Shown: positions 1 to 8,443, numbered from the stretch's first letter. The stretch: DNA of 51,334 bases from Spirochaetia bacterium (GCA_009930195.1 RZYT01000002.1:1-51334); one strand, 5' to 3'. Made by a program: numbers and translations. Notes: generated by a model from the letters alone, not told the origin.

Positions 1-816
1 GACCTCACCCCCCTGATCATCTTCTACCACGGGGGTGGCTGGGTCTGGGGCAACATGGACCTGTACAACTTCCTGTGCGCCCACCTTGCTGACATCACCG
101 GGGCATCGGTGCTCTCGGTCGACTATCGCCTTGCTCCCAAGTACAAGTTCCCCACCGCGGTGGAAGACTGCTATGACACGCTCGTCTGGGCTGCTGCGGG
201 TTGCCGCTACTGGAAGACCGACCCCGATCGCATCTATCTGGTCGGGGACAGTGCCGGCGGCAATCTTGCTGCCGTGGTCAGCCGCCTTGCCCGCGACCGC
301 AAGGGTCCGTCCATCGCGGGACAGGTGTTGCTCTATCCGGTCACCGACGGCAGGATGCGCACCACCAGCTATGAGAAGTACAAGGACTCTCCCACCCTGA
401 CCGACAAGCAGATGGCCTTCTTCATCAACAACTACCAGCGCGAACCGAAGGACATCCTCAGTCCCAGCTTCAGTCCGCTTTTGGGCAAGGACCACAGCCG
501 TCTTCCCCAGACCCTGATCATCGGGGCCGAGTTTGATCCCCTGCACGACGACGGCATGCTCTATGCCGACGCGCTCGCATCAGCCGACACCCCGGTCAAG
601 TATCTGGAAGTCAAGAAGACCGTACACGGGTTCATCAACTATCCCAAGGCCACCGGAACCGAAGAGACCGAGAGTGCCATCATCCAGTTCATCGGGGGAA
701 GACCGGTGGAGCAGGTGGCCCTCATCAGCCGCAAGGAGTGGAAAAAAGCTGAGCAACGCGAGCTGAGAAACATCAGGAAGCAAAGCAAGCATTTTGTGGA
801 TGCACAGCTGGGTTAG
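1..816 (+). CDS. alpha/beta hydrolase, HSL/acetyl-esterase type (5' end outside window)
   Basis: The reading frame is open from base 1, so the N-terminus lies upstream of the window; 271 codons are visible. The protein has the hormone-sensitive-lipase family oxyanion motif HGGGW (codons about 10-14), the nucleophile motif GDSAGG (about codons 83-88), an acidic motif AEFDPLHDDG and a catalytic His in VHGFINY. These place it among carboxyl/acetyl esterases acting on short acyl esters, for example acetylated sugars (inference). No signal peptide can be judged because the start is missing. The gene ends just before a LacI-type regulator and a sugar ABC transporter, which suggests a role in deacylating carbohydrate substrates. 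Its stop codon abuts the palindrome of the regulator's operator region. Confidence 0.9.
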   Translation, partial: DLTPLIIFYHGGGWVWGNMDLYNFLCAHLADITGASVLSVDYRLAPKYKFPTAVEDCYDTLVWAAAGCRYWKTDPDRIYLVGDSAGGNLAAVVSRLARDRKGPSIAGQVLLYPVTDGRMRTTSYEKYKDSPTLTDKQMAFFINNYQREPKDILSPSFSPLLGKDHSRLPQTLIIGAEFDPLHDDGMLYADALASADTPVKYLEVKKTVHGFINYPKATGTEETESAIIQFIGGRPVEQVALISRKEWKKAEQRELRNIRKQSKHFVDAQLG

Positions 817-905
817 GTTAACGTTAACCCAATTTTTATGGGTTAATCATGGGTTAATCATGGGGTTTTCCTTGTTAAAGCACATATGCGTGTTAACCTT
901 AACCC
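816..905 (+). promoter_or_regulatory. GGTTAA/TTAACC operator array upstream of lacI-type gene
   Basis: This 90-bp gap holds a perfect 14-bp palindrome GGTTAACGTTAACC (816-829), two copies of ATGGGTTAATC in tandem with an 11-bp period (838-848, 849-859) and two adjacent TTAACC units (893-898, 899-904). That is six GGTTAA-type half-sites, the last two overlapping the proposed -10 region. A central CG in the palindrome is typical of LacI-family operators. The regulator encoded just downstream is the obvious candidate to bind here, giving autoregulation and possibly control of the sugar operon (inference). Confidence 0.7.
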
Positions 906-908
906 ATG
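872..908 (+). promoter_or_regulatory. predicted promoter giving a leaderless lacI-type mRNA
   Basis: TTGTTA (872-877), a 16-bp spacer and TAACCT (894-899) preceded by TGT (extended -10) end six bases before the ATG at 906. There is no purine-rich ribosome site, and an in-frame TAA at 900-902 excludes an upstream start. Transcription would begin at or next to the ATG. Confidence 0.5.
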
Positions 909-1904
909 AGCATCCTCCTCAAAGATATTGCCCAGGTTACAGGTTTCTCCATCAACACGGTCTCCCGCGCCATGCGCTCAGACCCGAAAATCTCTGCAGA
1001 AACCACCCGCCTCATCAAGGAAAAAGCTCACGAAATGGGGTATATCCCCAACTCGGTGGCTGCAAGCATGCGTTCCAACCACTCCAAGATGGTGGGCATC
1101 ATCAGTGCCGATTCAGCCAACCCCTTCTTCAGTGAAGTGGTGCGCGGCATCGAGGAAGCTGCCACCAAAGCCGATTACCACATCCTCCTGGCCAGTACCG
1201 AGGAATCGGTGAAAAAGGAAGCCGATCTGGTGAAGATGTTCCTCTGCCGCAAAGTGGACGGCATCATTGCGATGCCGGTCTTCGACAACAGCAGTGCACA
1301 TCTTGACCTGTATCGTAATCTGAAAGTCCCTTTCATATTTCCCGGGAGACGCCTCGAGGGTCTTGTTTCGCATAGCATTCTTCACAGCGACCGAGATGGA
1401 CAGAGGAAGGTACTGGAACATCTGCTTGCCAATGGACATCGAAAAATCCTCTACATAGCTGGACCGAAAAAAGTGAGCAACACCATCGATCGGTTGACTG
1501 GAGTCGGGGAAGCGTATGCAAACAATGCTCTCGAGGTGGATCCCGATTACATCGTTGAGGCCTCAGGCCACATCGAGGATGGATACTACCTGACCAACCA
1601 AGCGCTCAACCGGGGCTTGGGCTTCACTGCCGTAGCCTGTTTCAATGACATGCTCGCCATGGGAGTACTCAAGAGCCTGTATGAGAACAATCTCTCCGTC
1701 CCGCATGACATTGAGGTGTTCGGCTACGACAACCTCTATATGAGTCAGTTCATGCAGCCCAGCCTCAGTACGGTCGATGTACCGAAATACCGGCTTGGGT
1801 ATGTGGCGATGGAGACCCTGCTGTCCCACATCCAGGATCCAGATCTGGAGTATTGCACCAAGGATTTCCCCACGAGATTGGTCTTTCGGGAAACATCTCG
1901 TTAG
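906..1904 (+). CDS. LacI-family transcriptional regulator
   Basis: A 332-residue repressor of the LacI/GalR family. The N-terminal helix-turn-helix is clear: LKDIAQVTGFSINTVSRAM followed by the hinge-helix region around residues 45-60 (GYIPN). The rest is a periplasmic-binding-protein-like effector domain (VGIISADSANPFFSEVVRGIEEA; CFNDMLAMGVL; VFGYDN) that usually binds a sugar or sugar phosphate. The start at 906 is fixed by the HTH beginning at residue 5 and by a stop codon immediately upstream. The gene precedes a carbohydrate ABC operon by 39 bp, so it is probably the local regulator of that operon. The effector is unknown. Length is normal for the family. Confidence 0.95.
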   Translation: MSILLKDIAQVTGFSINTVSRAMRSDPKISAETTRLIKEKAHEMGYIPNSVAASMRSNHSKMVGIISADSANPFFSEVVRGIEEAATKADYHILLASTEESVKKEADLVKMFLCRKVDGIIAMPVFDNSSAHLDLYRNLKVPFIFPGRRLEGLVSHSILHSDRDGQRKVLEHLLANGHRKILYIAGPKKVSNTIDRLTGVGEAYANNALEVDPDYIVEASGHIEDGYYLTNQALNRGLGFTAVACFNDMLAMGVLKSLYENNLSVPHDIEVFGYDNLYMSQFMQPSLSTVDVPKYRLGYVAMETLLSHIQDPDLEYCTKDFPTRLVFRETSR

Positions 1905-1943
1905 GAATAACCCATTACCTTGTGTTCCAATAAGGAGGTTCAC

Positions 1944-3206
1944 ATGAAAAAGCAGATTCTTTTGGTAGCGTTGGCAGCCATCTTGGCATCCGGCATGCTC
2001 TTCGCACAAGCCGCCCCGGAAACAAAAGCGGAAGGACCGATCGAGATCACCTTCTGGTCGCTGTTCACCGGCGGAGACGGCGAGTTCTTTGATGCAATGG
2101 TCAAAGAGTTCAACGCTTCACAGAGTGAGATCGTCATGAAGAATGACATGGTGAAGTTTGACAACTACTACACCAAGCTCACTACCGCACTCGCTGCAAA
2201 GACCGCTCCGGATGTGGTCGTCGTCCATCAGGGAAACCTGTTGAACTACGTTCCCAGCGGTTCTCTTCTGGCGCTCGACTCCTATGTTGATGCCACAACC
2301 CTTGCTGACTTCCAGCAGGCTCCGCTCGATGCATGCCGCTTCGATGGCAAGCTCTTCTCCCTGCCGTTTGATGTCCATCCGATCGTGATGTACTACAACA
2401 AGGACCTGATGGCAAAAGCCGGCATCACCAAGGTGCCCCAGAGTGCCCAGGAGTTCATCGAAGCATCGCAGAAAGTGAAGCAGGCTACCGGCAAGTGGGG
2501 CACGGCCATCGACAACACCACCGGTGTGTACAAGGCCTACACCCTGGCCCGCCTCTTCATGTCAATGATCGCACAGCAGGGCGGCTCGCTTCTGAATGCC
2601 GATGCCACTGCTCCCGCCTTCAACAATGCTTACGGTGAAGCAGCCCTGAAGTGGTTGCAGGATCTGGTGCATGTCTACAAGGTGAACCCCACCGAACTGG
2701 ACTACGATGCAGCCATGAACACCTTCAAGCTTGGGGAAGCAGCCTTCTACTTCAACGGAGTCTGGGCAACCGGCACCCTGGAGCAGACAGCTGGATTGAA
2801 TTTCGGTGCTGCACCGCTTCCGGCCATCATGGGTGGAGAGGCCGCATGGGCTGGCTCGCACACCTTGGCCATTCCCGTTCAGAAGAACCAGGATCCCAAG
2901 CGGGTTGAGGCAGCGATGACCTTCATCAACTGGATGACCTCCCATGGTGAGATGTGGGCGAAAGCCGGACACATCCCCACCCGCAAGAGTGTTGCCCAGA
3001 AGAGCGAAATGAAGGCACTTCCCTACCGTGCAGACTATGCAGCGGCAGCAGCTTTCGCCCTTCCGACCCCGCGCACCGCAGCCTGGGAAGAGATCTACGG
3101 AACCTTGAGCGACAAGCTTGAGTTCGCAGTGACCAAGAACCAGAATCCGAAGGCAGCTCTTGCCGATATGGAACAAACGGTGAAGAATATCATTGCATCG
3201 TACTAA
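1944..3206 (+). CDS. ABC transporter sugar-binding protein (family 1, MalE-like)
   Basis: A 420-residue extracellular solute-binding protein. Residues 1-23 form a signal peptide (MKK, hydrophobic core, AQA cleavage motif); there is no lipobox, so the protein is periplasmic rather than lipid-anchored. The mature part begins with the family-typical ITFWSLFTGGDG and contains PFDVHPIVMYYNKDLMAKAG. ATG at 1944 is chosen because AAGGAGG lies at 1932-1938 and the signal peptide starts there; a TTG 24 bases upstream would add residues ahead of the signal sequence. It delivers a carbohydrate, probably an oligosaccharide, to the two permeases encoded next. No ATPase gene is present in this operon, so a shared MsmX/UgpC-type ATPase encoded elsewhere is expected. 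Confidence 0.93.
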   Translation: MKKQILLVALAAILASGMLFAQAAPETKAEGPIEITFWSLFTGGDGEFFDAMVKEFNASQSEIVMKNDMVKFDNYYTKLTTALAAKTAPDVVVVHQGNLLNYVPSGSLLALDSYVDATTLADFQQAPLDACRFDGKLFSLPFDVHPIVMYYNKDLMAKAGITKVPQSAQEFIEASQKVKQATGKWGTAIDNTTGVYKAYTLARLFMSMIAQQGGSLLNADATAPAFNNAYGEAALKWLQDLVHVYKVNPTELDYDAAMNTFKLGEAAFYFNGVWATGTLEQTAGLNFGAAPLPAIMGGEAAWAGSHTLAIPVQKNQDPKRVEAAMTFINWMTSHGEMWAKAGHIPTRKSVAQKSEMKALPYRADYAAAAAFALPTPRTAAWEEIYGTLSDKLEFAVTKNQNPKAALADMEQTVKNIIASY

Positions 3207-3220
3207 GCGTTTTTCCTTCT

Positions 3221-3240
3221 CCCCCCTCGTATGAGGGGGG
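3221..3240 (+). repeat. intercistronic hairpin after the binding-protein gene
   Basis: CCCCCCTC (3221-3228) pairs perfectly with GAGGGGGG (3233-3240) around a 4-base loop. No U-tract follows, so it is more likely a stem that blocks 3' exonucleases than a full terminator. It would raise the binding-protein message over the permeases, a common arrangement in ABC operons (inference). Confidence 0.7.
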
Positions 3241-3251
3241 AATCTCTCGAT

Positions 3252-3267
3252 GGAGGGCCCTCCTATG
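3252..3267 (+). promoter_or_regulatory. ribosome binding site buried in a 12-bp palindrome
   Basis: The Shine-Dalgarno sequence GGAGGG (3252-3257) is the left half of the perfect palindrome GGAGGGCCCTCC (3252-3263) directly ahead of ATG 3265. The site decides the start at 3265 rather than the ATG at 3250. The self-complementarity could pair between molecules or slow initiation. Confidence 0.6.
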
Positions 3268-4137
3268 ATACCTGGAAACAAGGACACCCGTGACGGAATC
3301 ATCTTTTCCCTTCCGTTTCTGGTGGTTTACCTCGCCTTCATGATCTATCCACTGCTGTCGGGGCTCTACATCAGCTTTTTCAAGTGGGACATCCTTTCCA
3401 CAGCCTCTTTCGTCGGGCTGGACAACTATCGAACCCTCTTCTCCGACGAGAAGTTCTACTCCTCACTCTGGCACACCCTGCAGTTTGTGCTCATGACCAC
3501 CCCGACGCTCTTGGTTGCCGGTTTTCTCATGGCCTTGGCCATCACCGGCAGCTCCCCCTGGAAGGGACTCATGGAGAACGTCTTCTTCTTTCCCTACATC
3601 TTTTCCATGACGGTGGTCAGTACCCTGTGGGCGTGGCTGATGCAGAAGGACTGGGGTATCTTCAACCAGGTCCTGATCAACATCGGTCAGAATCCTGTCA
3701 GCTGGCTTACCAACGAGAGGCTGGCCATGTGGTCGGTTGCACTCACCACCTTGTGGTGGACGGCAGGCTTCAACATGGTGCTCTTCGGGGCAGGCATCAA
3801 GCAAATCCCCAAGGAAATCTATGAATCGGCGGCCATCGACGGAGCCACGTATATCCAGAGTGTCAGGCACATCACCATCCCCTTGGTCAGTTCCACCACC
3901 GTTCTCTGCCTGATCCTCCAGATCATCGCTTCCTTCAATGTCTTTGGACAAGTCTATGTCATGACCGGTGGCGGCCCCCATGGCACCACACGCGTATTGG
4001 TACAGTACATCTACGAGACTGGTTTCAAGTTCTTCAAGATGGGCTACAGCGCAGCAATGAGCTACATCCTCTTTCTCATCATCCTGGTGGTCAGCATTCT
4101 CCAGTACACCCTGCTGGGGAGGAAGGAGAACGCATGA
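3265..4137 (+). CDS. sugar ABC transporter permease (MalF/UgpA type)
   Basis: A 290-residue inner-membrane permease with about six hydrophobic segments. The cytoplasmic EAA loop that contacts the ATPase is present near residues 186-210 (EIYESAAIDGA). Start ATG 3265 is preferred over the ATG at 3250 because GGAGGG sits 7 bases before it and the in-frame upstream ATG has no site. It overlaps the next permease gene by four bases (ATGA), which implies translational coupling and a heteromeric channel. The pair would carry the substrate bound by the upstream binding protein. Confidence 0.92.
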   Translation: MIPGNKDTRDGIIFSLPFLVVYLAFMIYPLLSGLYISFFKWDILSTASFVGLDNYRTLFSDEKFYSSLWHTLQFVLMTTPTLLVAGFLMALAITGSSPWKGLMENVFFFPYIFSMTVVSTLWAWLMQKDWGIFNQVLINIGQNPVSWLTNERLAMWSVALTTLWWTAGFNMVLFGAGIKQIPKEIYESAAIDGATYIQSVRHITIPLVSSTTVLCLILQIIASFNVFGQVYVMTGGGPHGTTRVLVQYIYETGFKFFKMGYSAAMSYILFLIILVVSILQYTLLGRKENA

Positions 4138-4964
4138 AAAAGCTCACCTTCTCCAAGAAACAGCTGCTCATCCGCTGCATAGAACTGCTGTTCATCCTCA
4201 TCTGGGTCTTCCCCCTCCTGTGGATGGTGATCACCAGCCTCAAGCTGGAAGAGGAAGTCATCACCAGGACCTTCTCCTTCTGGCCATCCCATCCCACTTT
4301 TGCCAACTACATCAAGGCTTTCACCTCGACCTACATCGTCAACTGGATGGGCAACTCCTTCATCGTTTCGCTGATGGCAATGCTGCTCACCCTCATCATC
4401 GACGCTCCCATAGCCTATGCCTTTGCAAAGATCCGCTTCAAAGGAAGAAACATCCTCTTCTGGGCGGTGATGGGCGGCATGATGGTTCCTTTCCAGGTCC
4501 TCATCGTTCCCCTCTACCTGCAGTTCAATTCATTCGGCCTGATCAACACCCTTGCTGCCGCATACCTGCCAAGAATTGCCCTGCCCATCGGCATCTTCAT
4601 CCTCAAGCAGTTCTATGAGGGCATCCCTTCCGACCTGGAGGAAGCAGCCTTCATCGATGGGGCTTCCCGCTACAGGATCTTTGCGCAGATCATCCTGCCG
4701 TTGGGACAGTCGGCGATGGCAACGGTGATCATCCTCTCCTTCATCAATGCATGGAACGACTTCCTCTGGCCCTTGATCGTGATCAACGACACCATCAAGT
4801 ACACGATTACGGTGGGTATCGCCAACTTCCAGGGCACCCATGGAACCCAATACTCCCTGATCATGGCAGGGGCGGCGGTAGCTTCGATCCCGCAGATCTT
4901 TTTCTACATTTTCTTCAGAAAGAAGATCATTGCAGGAATAGCCACCAGTGGAATGAAAGGATAA
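4134..4964 (+). CDS. sugar ABC transporter permease (MalG/UgpE type)
   Basis: A 276-residue inner-membrane permease, the partner of the preceding one. Six hydrophobic segments are visible and the EAA motif reads DLEEAAFIDGA near residues 163-173. The start overlaps the previous stop as ATGA. The C-terminus (FFRKKIIAGIATSGMKG) matches the usual MalG-type ending. It completes the membrane part of the transporter. Confidence 0.93.
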   Translation: MKKLTFSKKQLLIRCIELLFILIWVFPLLWMVITSLKLEEEVITRTFSFWPSHPTFANYIKAFTSTYIVNWMGNSFIVSLMAMLLTLIIDAPIAYAFAKIRFKGRNILFWAVMGGMMVPFQVLIVPLYLQFNSFGLINTLAAAYLPRIALPIGIFILKQFYEGIPSDLEEAAFIDGASRYRIFAQIILPLGQSAMATVIILSFINAWNDFLWPLIVINDTIKYTITVGIANFQGTHGTQYSLIMAGAAVASIPQIFFYIFFRKKIIAGIATSGMKG

Positions 4965-4968
4965 GGAC

Positions 4969-7017
4969 GTGATACTACAAGAACTCTCCGAGCAGAAGGT
5001 TGAGCTTTTCGCAGCCGATTCGCTGTGCATCCTCTCCTACACGCTCACCTACGAGGGAAAGCGACGCACAAGTGCTGCCTTGACCATCAAAGGCACACAG
5101 TTGCGAGCCGAGTTCCCCGGCATCGCTGTCATAGAGGACTCCTTCACCCTTGCCGGTGATTTGATCATCCTGAAGCGGAAGTGGCATATCATGCAACGTG
5201 GTTCCTATCGCTTGCAGGCAGCCTTCTCCTATCAGGATGGGGAGAAAGAGAACTCGCTCTTCATCCCAGCAGTCTGGTACCAGGACAACCTCAAGGGCAA
5301 AGGCTGCTTTCCCTCTCCCGAACGCAGCACCAGCTGGTCCTTTCTGGAAACCAGGATGGCCATCCCTTGCTGCGCCCAGCTCTCCAACGGACAACAGCTC
5401 TTCAGCTGTGCCACCGAGCCGGCGCAGGAAGAGCGCTTCCTTTCCTCGGTTGCTGCCGAACGGCATGGCATTATCATCTCCATTCCCGGCAGTGAATGGC
5501 CCTACAGTTACCGTGGCAAGCAATCATTGGTCGACACGTCCCAAGATAGTCTTCCCACCTTGGAGGTAGGGGCGGAAGGTCTGGTCTATGAACGGACCTT
5601 CTATCTTGCAAACCAGAAAACCAGTGACAGCCAGGGAGGGTATTGCTCCTTTGTGGCCGCTCTCCCGGAGCCGGACAGGAAAAAGTCCCCTCGCATGCCG
5701 GCATGGCAGGACTGGTTCGAGTACAAGCTTACCCGCCTGATCAACCTGGTCAAGAAAACGGAGAACGATCTGGCCTACCTGGCAATGGGTGAGGGAAATG
5801 ATGAGGTGCAGGATGTCTATGCCTTCACCGCAGCCTCCTTTCTGGTCAAGAGCCTCCAAGGCGCATACGAACTGGCAAACCTGAGTTCCTACCAGCCCAA
5901 GCTTGCGTGCCTCAAGCAAGCCAGAAAGAACCTCGCTTGTACGTTTGGCCTTCAGGATGATGGGCTGCTGCTTGCACAGGTGGCAAAACGGATTGCAGAC
6001 TTTTTTCTGCAGGCTGAGATCAGCGAAGGGGTGTTCCAGGACAACTATGACCTGAACAACCATATCTGGGGAGGATACCTGGGTATCGGGGAACATCCCG
6101 AATTCCGCTCGATGGTGAACAGCCGCTGCAACGGGGAGGCGATGAAGCACTATGTGCTGCTTGCCAGAACGCTCCACCATCTTGGCTATGAGGAGGGATC
6201 GTACCTCTCGCTTGCCCGCAGGGTGGCCCGGTTCTACTGCGAGGCACAGCTCTCCTCGGGCTCTTTCGGTCGCTGGTGGACGGAGAAGGGAAAACCCGGC
6301 GACATCCAAGGGACCAACGGGGCGTACGTTGGATCGTTCTTCTGTGCCCTCATCCCGTACCTCAACGATGAGGATCCGCTCAGAAACGATTTGCTCAGTG
6401 CGGTACACCAGGCATACAGCTTTTACAGCGAACTTGCCTACGAGGGCTTGTTCTATGGGGATACGCTTGATGCGGACTCCTGTGACAAGGAAGCCGGGGT
6501 CGCCTTGCTCTCCTTCTTCCTCGATCTCTACACTTTGGAGAAGGACAAGCGCCAGCTTGAGAGCGCTCGCTTGTGTGCACAGTTCATCGTGCAATGGATC
6601 TGGCAGAGAGACTCCTACCTGCCGCCGGAAAGTCCGCTTGCACAGCAACAGTTCTGCACCCGCGGAATGACCAGCGTATCGGTTGCCCACCATCATCTCG
6701 ATTTCTATGGGATGGCGATTGCCTACGAGTTCCTCCGCTATGCATCCTTTTCCGGCGACTCCTTCTTCAGGCAACAGGCACACCTGATGATCCAAGCGTG
6801 CAGGCAGCTGGTTGCAACCGAGGAGAATCTGCTGGGAAGGGATGTCTCCTTCGTAGGGTGGCAACCTGAGCAGCTGAACCATACTGCGTGGGAGTATTTT
6901 GATCGTCCTGAGTTGATGCATGGGCACTATGCCATTGATATCGCCTGGGTGACGGTGCTGACCTTGGGCTCCTATGAGCAGATCAGGACTGATTTTCCCG
7001 AGGACTTGGAGGAGTAA
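4969..7017 (+). CDS. predicted (alpha/alpha)6 six-hairpin glycosidase-like protein
   Basis: A 682-residue protein that I cannot assign to a named glycoside hydrolase family. The first about 240 residues look beta-rich and contain no signal peptide. From about residue 245 to the end there are repeated amphipathic helices with aromatic and acidic residues (DNYDLNNHIWGGYLG, SSGSFGRWWTEKG, TRGMTSVSVAHHHLDFYGMAIAYEF), the pattern of six-hairpin sugar-processing enzymes. GTG 4969 is the start: AAAGGA lies 7 bases upstream, only 4 bases separate it from the permease stop, and no ATG fits better. Position inside a sugar ABC operon and the lack of a signal peptide suggest it cleaves an imported saccharide in the cytoplasm. 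Function is inference. Confidence 0.75.
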   Translation: MILQELSEQKVELFAADSLCILSYTLTYEGKRRTSAALTIKGTQLRAEFPGIAVIEDSFTLAGDLIILKRKWHIMQRGSYRLQAAFSYQDGEKENSLFIPAVWYQDNLKGKGCFPSPERSTSWSFLETRMAIPCCAQLSNGQQLFSCATEPAQEERFLSSVAAERHGIIISIPGSEWPYSYRGKQSLVDTSQDSLPTLEVGAEGLVYERTFYLANQKTSDSQGGYCSFVAALPEPDRKKSPRMPAWQDWFEYKLTRLINLVKKTENDLAYLAMGEGNDEVQDVYAFTAASFLVKSLQGAYELANLSSYQPKLACLKQARKNLACTFGLQDDGLLLAQVAKRIADFFLQAEISEGVFQDNYDLNNHIWGGYLGIGEHPEFRSMVNSRCNGEAMKHYVLLARTLHHLGYEEGSYLSLARRVARFYCEAQLSSGSFGRWWTEKGKPGDIQGTNGAYVGSFFCALIPYLNDEDPLRNDLLSAVHQAYSFYSELAYEGLFYGDTLDADSCDKEAGVALLSFFLDLYTLEKDKRQLESARLCAQFIVQWIWQRDSYLPPESPLAQQQFCTRGMTSVSVAHHHLDFYGMAIAYEFLRYASFSGDSFFRQQAHLMIQACRQLVATEENLLGRDVSFVGWQPEQLNHTAWEYFDRPELMHGHYAIDIAWVTVLTLGSYEQIRTDFPEDLEE

Positions 7018-7020
7018 GGA

Positions 7021-7755
7021 ATGCAACGAATCAGTGTGGTGAGTCTGAATCTTTGGAATACCGAGTACTGGGAAGAGCGCAAGGACTGTGTGGCATCATT
7101 TGTACAGACCTATGCTGCCGATGTCTACTGCTTCCAGGAAGTACGGCCACAGACCCTGGCATTCCTGGATGACGCCTTGCACGGATATGTGCGTATTGAA
7201 GGGGAGGAAGAAGGCTGGCGGTGTGAGAACAGCATCTATCTGAGAAAAGACCGCTTCGAGGTGGACTCATTCGGAAGAGTCGACCTTCAGATGCCGGAAA
7301 TACATCGTGGACTGTTCTGGACCAAGGTGCGTACCACAGAAGGAACACCGCTATTCATCGGCACGATGCATCTGACCCATCAGCTCAATGCAGATGAGCT
7401 GCGGACCGGAATCGGCTACCGTCATGCAGAAGCTCACCTTGCTGCAAAAGCGCTGAATGAGCTGGCAGCGGACGATGCTGCGCTCATCTGCGGGGATTTC
7501 AATGACCCGGTGCATCCAAGCTGGATCTTCCACGAGCAAGCAGGATTCTCTGATGTGTTCACCTTGCTCGGTCTGGCAGCTCCTGTCACCTTCCCCTGCC
7601 CCTATCTCAGCAGCGAACGCTTCCTGGTGGAGGCAATCGACAAGATCATGATCAAAGGACCTATTCGGCCGGTTCTGGCAACCAGTCCGCAATTCATGAC
7701 GGTAGGGGGTGCCTTATCCGACCATTGGCCGGTAGCGGCCGTCCTCGATCTCTAG
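7021..7755 (+). CDS. endonuclease/exonuclease/phosphatase (EEP) family protein
   Basis: A 244-residue metal-dependent phosphoesterase of the EEP superfamily. The diagnostic motifs occur in order: SLNLWN (residues about 8-13), CFQEVRP with the metal-binding Glu (about 38-44), GTMHLTH (about 117), CGDFNDP (about 158-164) and SDHWPV near the C-terminus with the catalytic His. No signal peptide is present, so it is cytoplasmic. It starts 3 bases after the preceding gene with GGAGGAG overlapping that gene's end, so it belongs to the sugar operon. An EEP enzyme here suggests the imported compound carries a phosphodiester or phosphate group; nucleic acid repair is a less likely alternative. Its stop codon interlocks with that of the convergent gene. 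Confidence 0.85.
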   Translation: MQRISVVSLNLWNTEYWEERKDCVASFVQTYAADVYCFQEVRPQTLAFLDDALHGYVRIEGEEEGWRCENSIYLRKDRFEVDSFGRVDLQMPEIHRGLFWTKVRTTEGTPLFIGTMHLTHQLNADELRTGIGYRHAEAHLAAKALNELAADDAALICGDFNDPVHPSWIFHEQAGFSDVFTLLGLAAPVTFPCPYLSSERFLVEAIDKIMIKGPIRPVLATSPQFMTVGGALSDHWPVAAVLDL

Positions 7756-8381
7756 AACAGGGAGCTGATCATAGGAAAAAGTGCATGGGCGAGGGCCTGA
7801 TGGCCCTCCCTATCCATGTGCAGCTGATCGATTTCTGATGGTTGTGCAACCTGGGAAGCATCAAGAAAGAGCACATCCTGCTCTTTTGCCATCTGCCTGA
7901 TCGCGGGGGCAAGCTTTCTGCTCAACGTGGATGAGGATGCATCATAGCTGACAAACGGAGCCTTCTCTATCTCCAGGCCGATGTGGATCGGAGAGACAAC
8001 AAGCACCTTGGGGATGGGGTACCCTTCCCCATAGGGGTAGGTCCGAATCAGGGCAATCAATTGCTCCAAAGCCTTGGCGATGATTCGCTCACTGGCTTTG
8101 AAGAAAACCTTGCAGTCGTTGGTTCCCAGACTGACGATGACCAGATCGATGGGCCGGTGGCTCTGCAGGGCTACCGGGAGGAACTGCTTTCCGCACCGGT
8201 TGGGTTCAAGGGGGTCGTCAAAGACGGTGGTACGCCCACCCATTCCTTCCTCGATGATGCGGTAGGAAGGGCCGAGCAGACCAGAGAGAATGCCGGTCCA
8301 ACGATCCTCATAGGACCATCTCCCACCGCTTGGGTTGGTACCGAACGTATTGGAATCACCGAAACAGAGTATCGTATGCAT
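7752..8381 (-). CDS. SGNH/GDSL-family hydrolase
   Basis: A 209-residue SGNH hydrolase. Block I (ILCFGDSNTFG) carries the nucleophile Ser near residue 9; block III reads VSLGTND; the C-terminal block contains D and H in IDQLHMDREGHQAL. Members are esterases or lipases acting on acyl or acetyl esters, including acetylated sugars. No signal peptide, so cytoplasmic. The ATG at 8381 is chosen because the GDSL block follows at once; the frame is open for 50 codons further upstream but those would run through a terminator hairpin. There is no Shine-Dalgarno site. It converges on the EEP gene, sharing CTAG as stop for both. Confidence 0.9.
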   Translation of the reverse strand: MHTILCFGDSNTFGTNPSGGRWSYEDRWTGILSGLLGPSYRIIEEGMGGRTTVFDDPLEPNRCGKQFLPVALQSHRPIDLVIVSLGTNDCKVFFKASERIIAKALEQLIALIRTYPYGEGYPIPKVLVVSPIHIGLEIEKAPFVSYDASSSTLSRKLAPAIRQMAKEQDVLFLDASQVAQPSEIDQLHMDREGHQALAHALFPMISSLF

Positions 8382-8396
8382 AGGGTGAGTGTAGCA
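8379..8396 (-). promoter_or_regulatory. extended -10 element giving a leaderless SGNH mRNA
   Basis: On the minus strand TGCTACACT (8396-8388) is an extended -10 whose hexamer ends six bases before ATG 8381. The 17-bp spaced -35 position is poor (TTTTAT). No ribosome site precedes the ATG. Confidence 0.4.
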
Positions 8397-8409
8397 AGAG
8401 ATTCCCCTA

Positions 8410-8443
8410 AATAAAAGGCCAGTGATCGGGAGAATCACTGGCC
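8410..8443 (-). terminator. rho-independent terminator with no protein gene upstream
   Basis: GGCCAGTGAT (8417-8426) pairs perfectly over 10 bp with ATCACTGGCC (8434-8443), loop of 7. Read on the minus strand the stem is followed by TTTTATTT. It therefore terminates RNA arriving from the 8.44-8.63 kb segment and lies just ahead of the SGNH gene. Confidence 0.85.
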
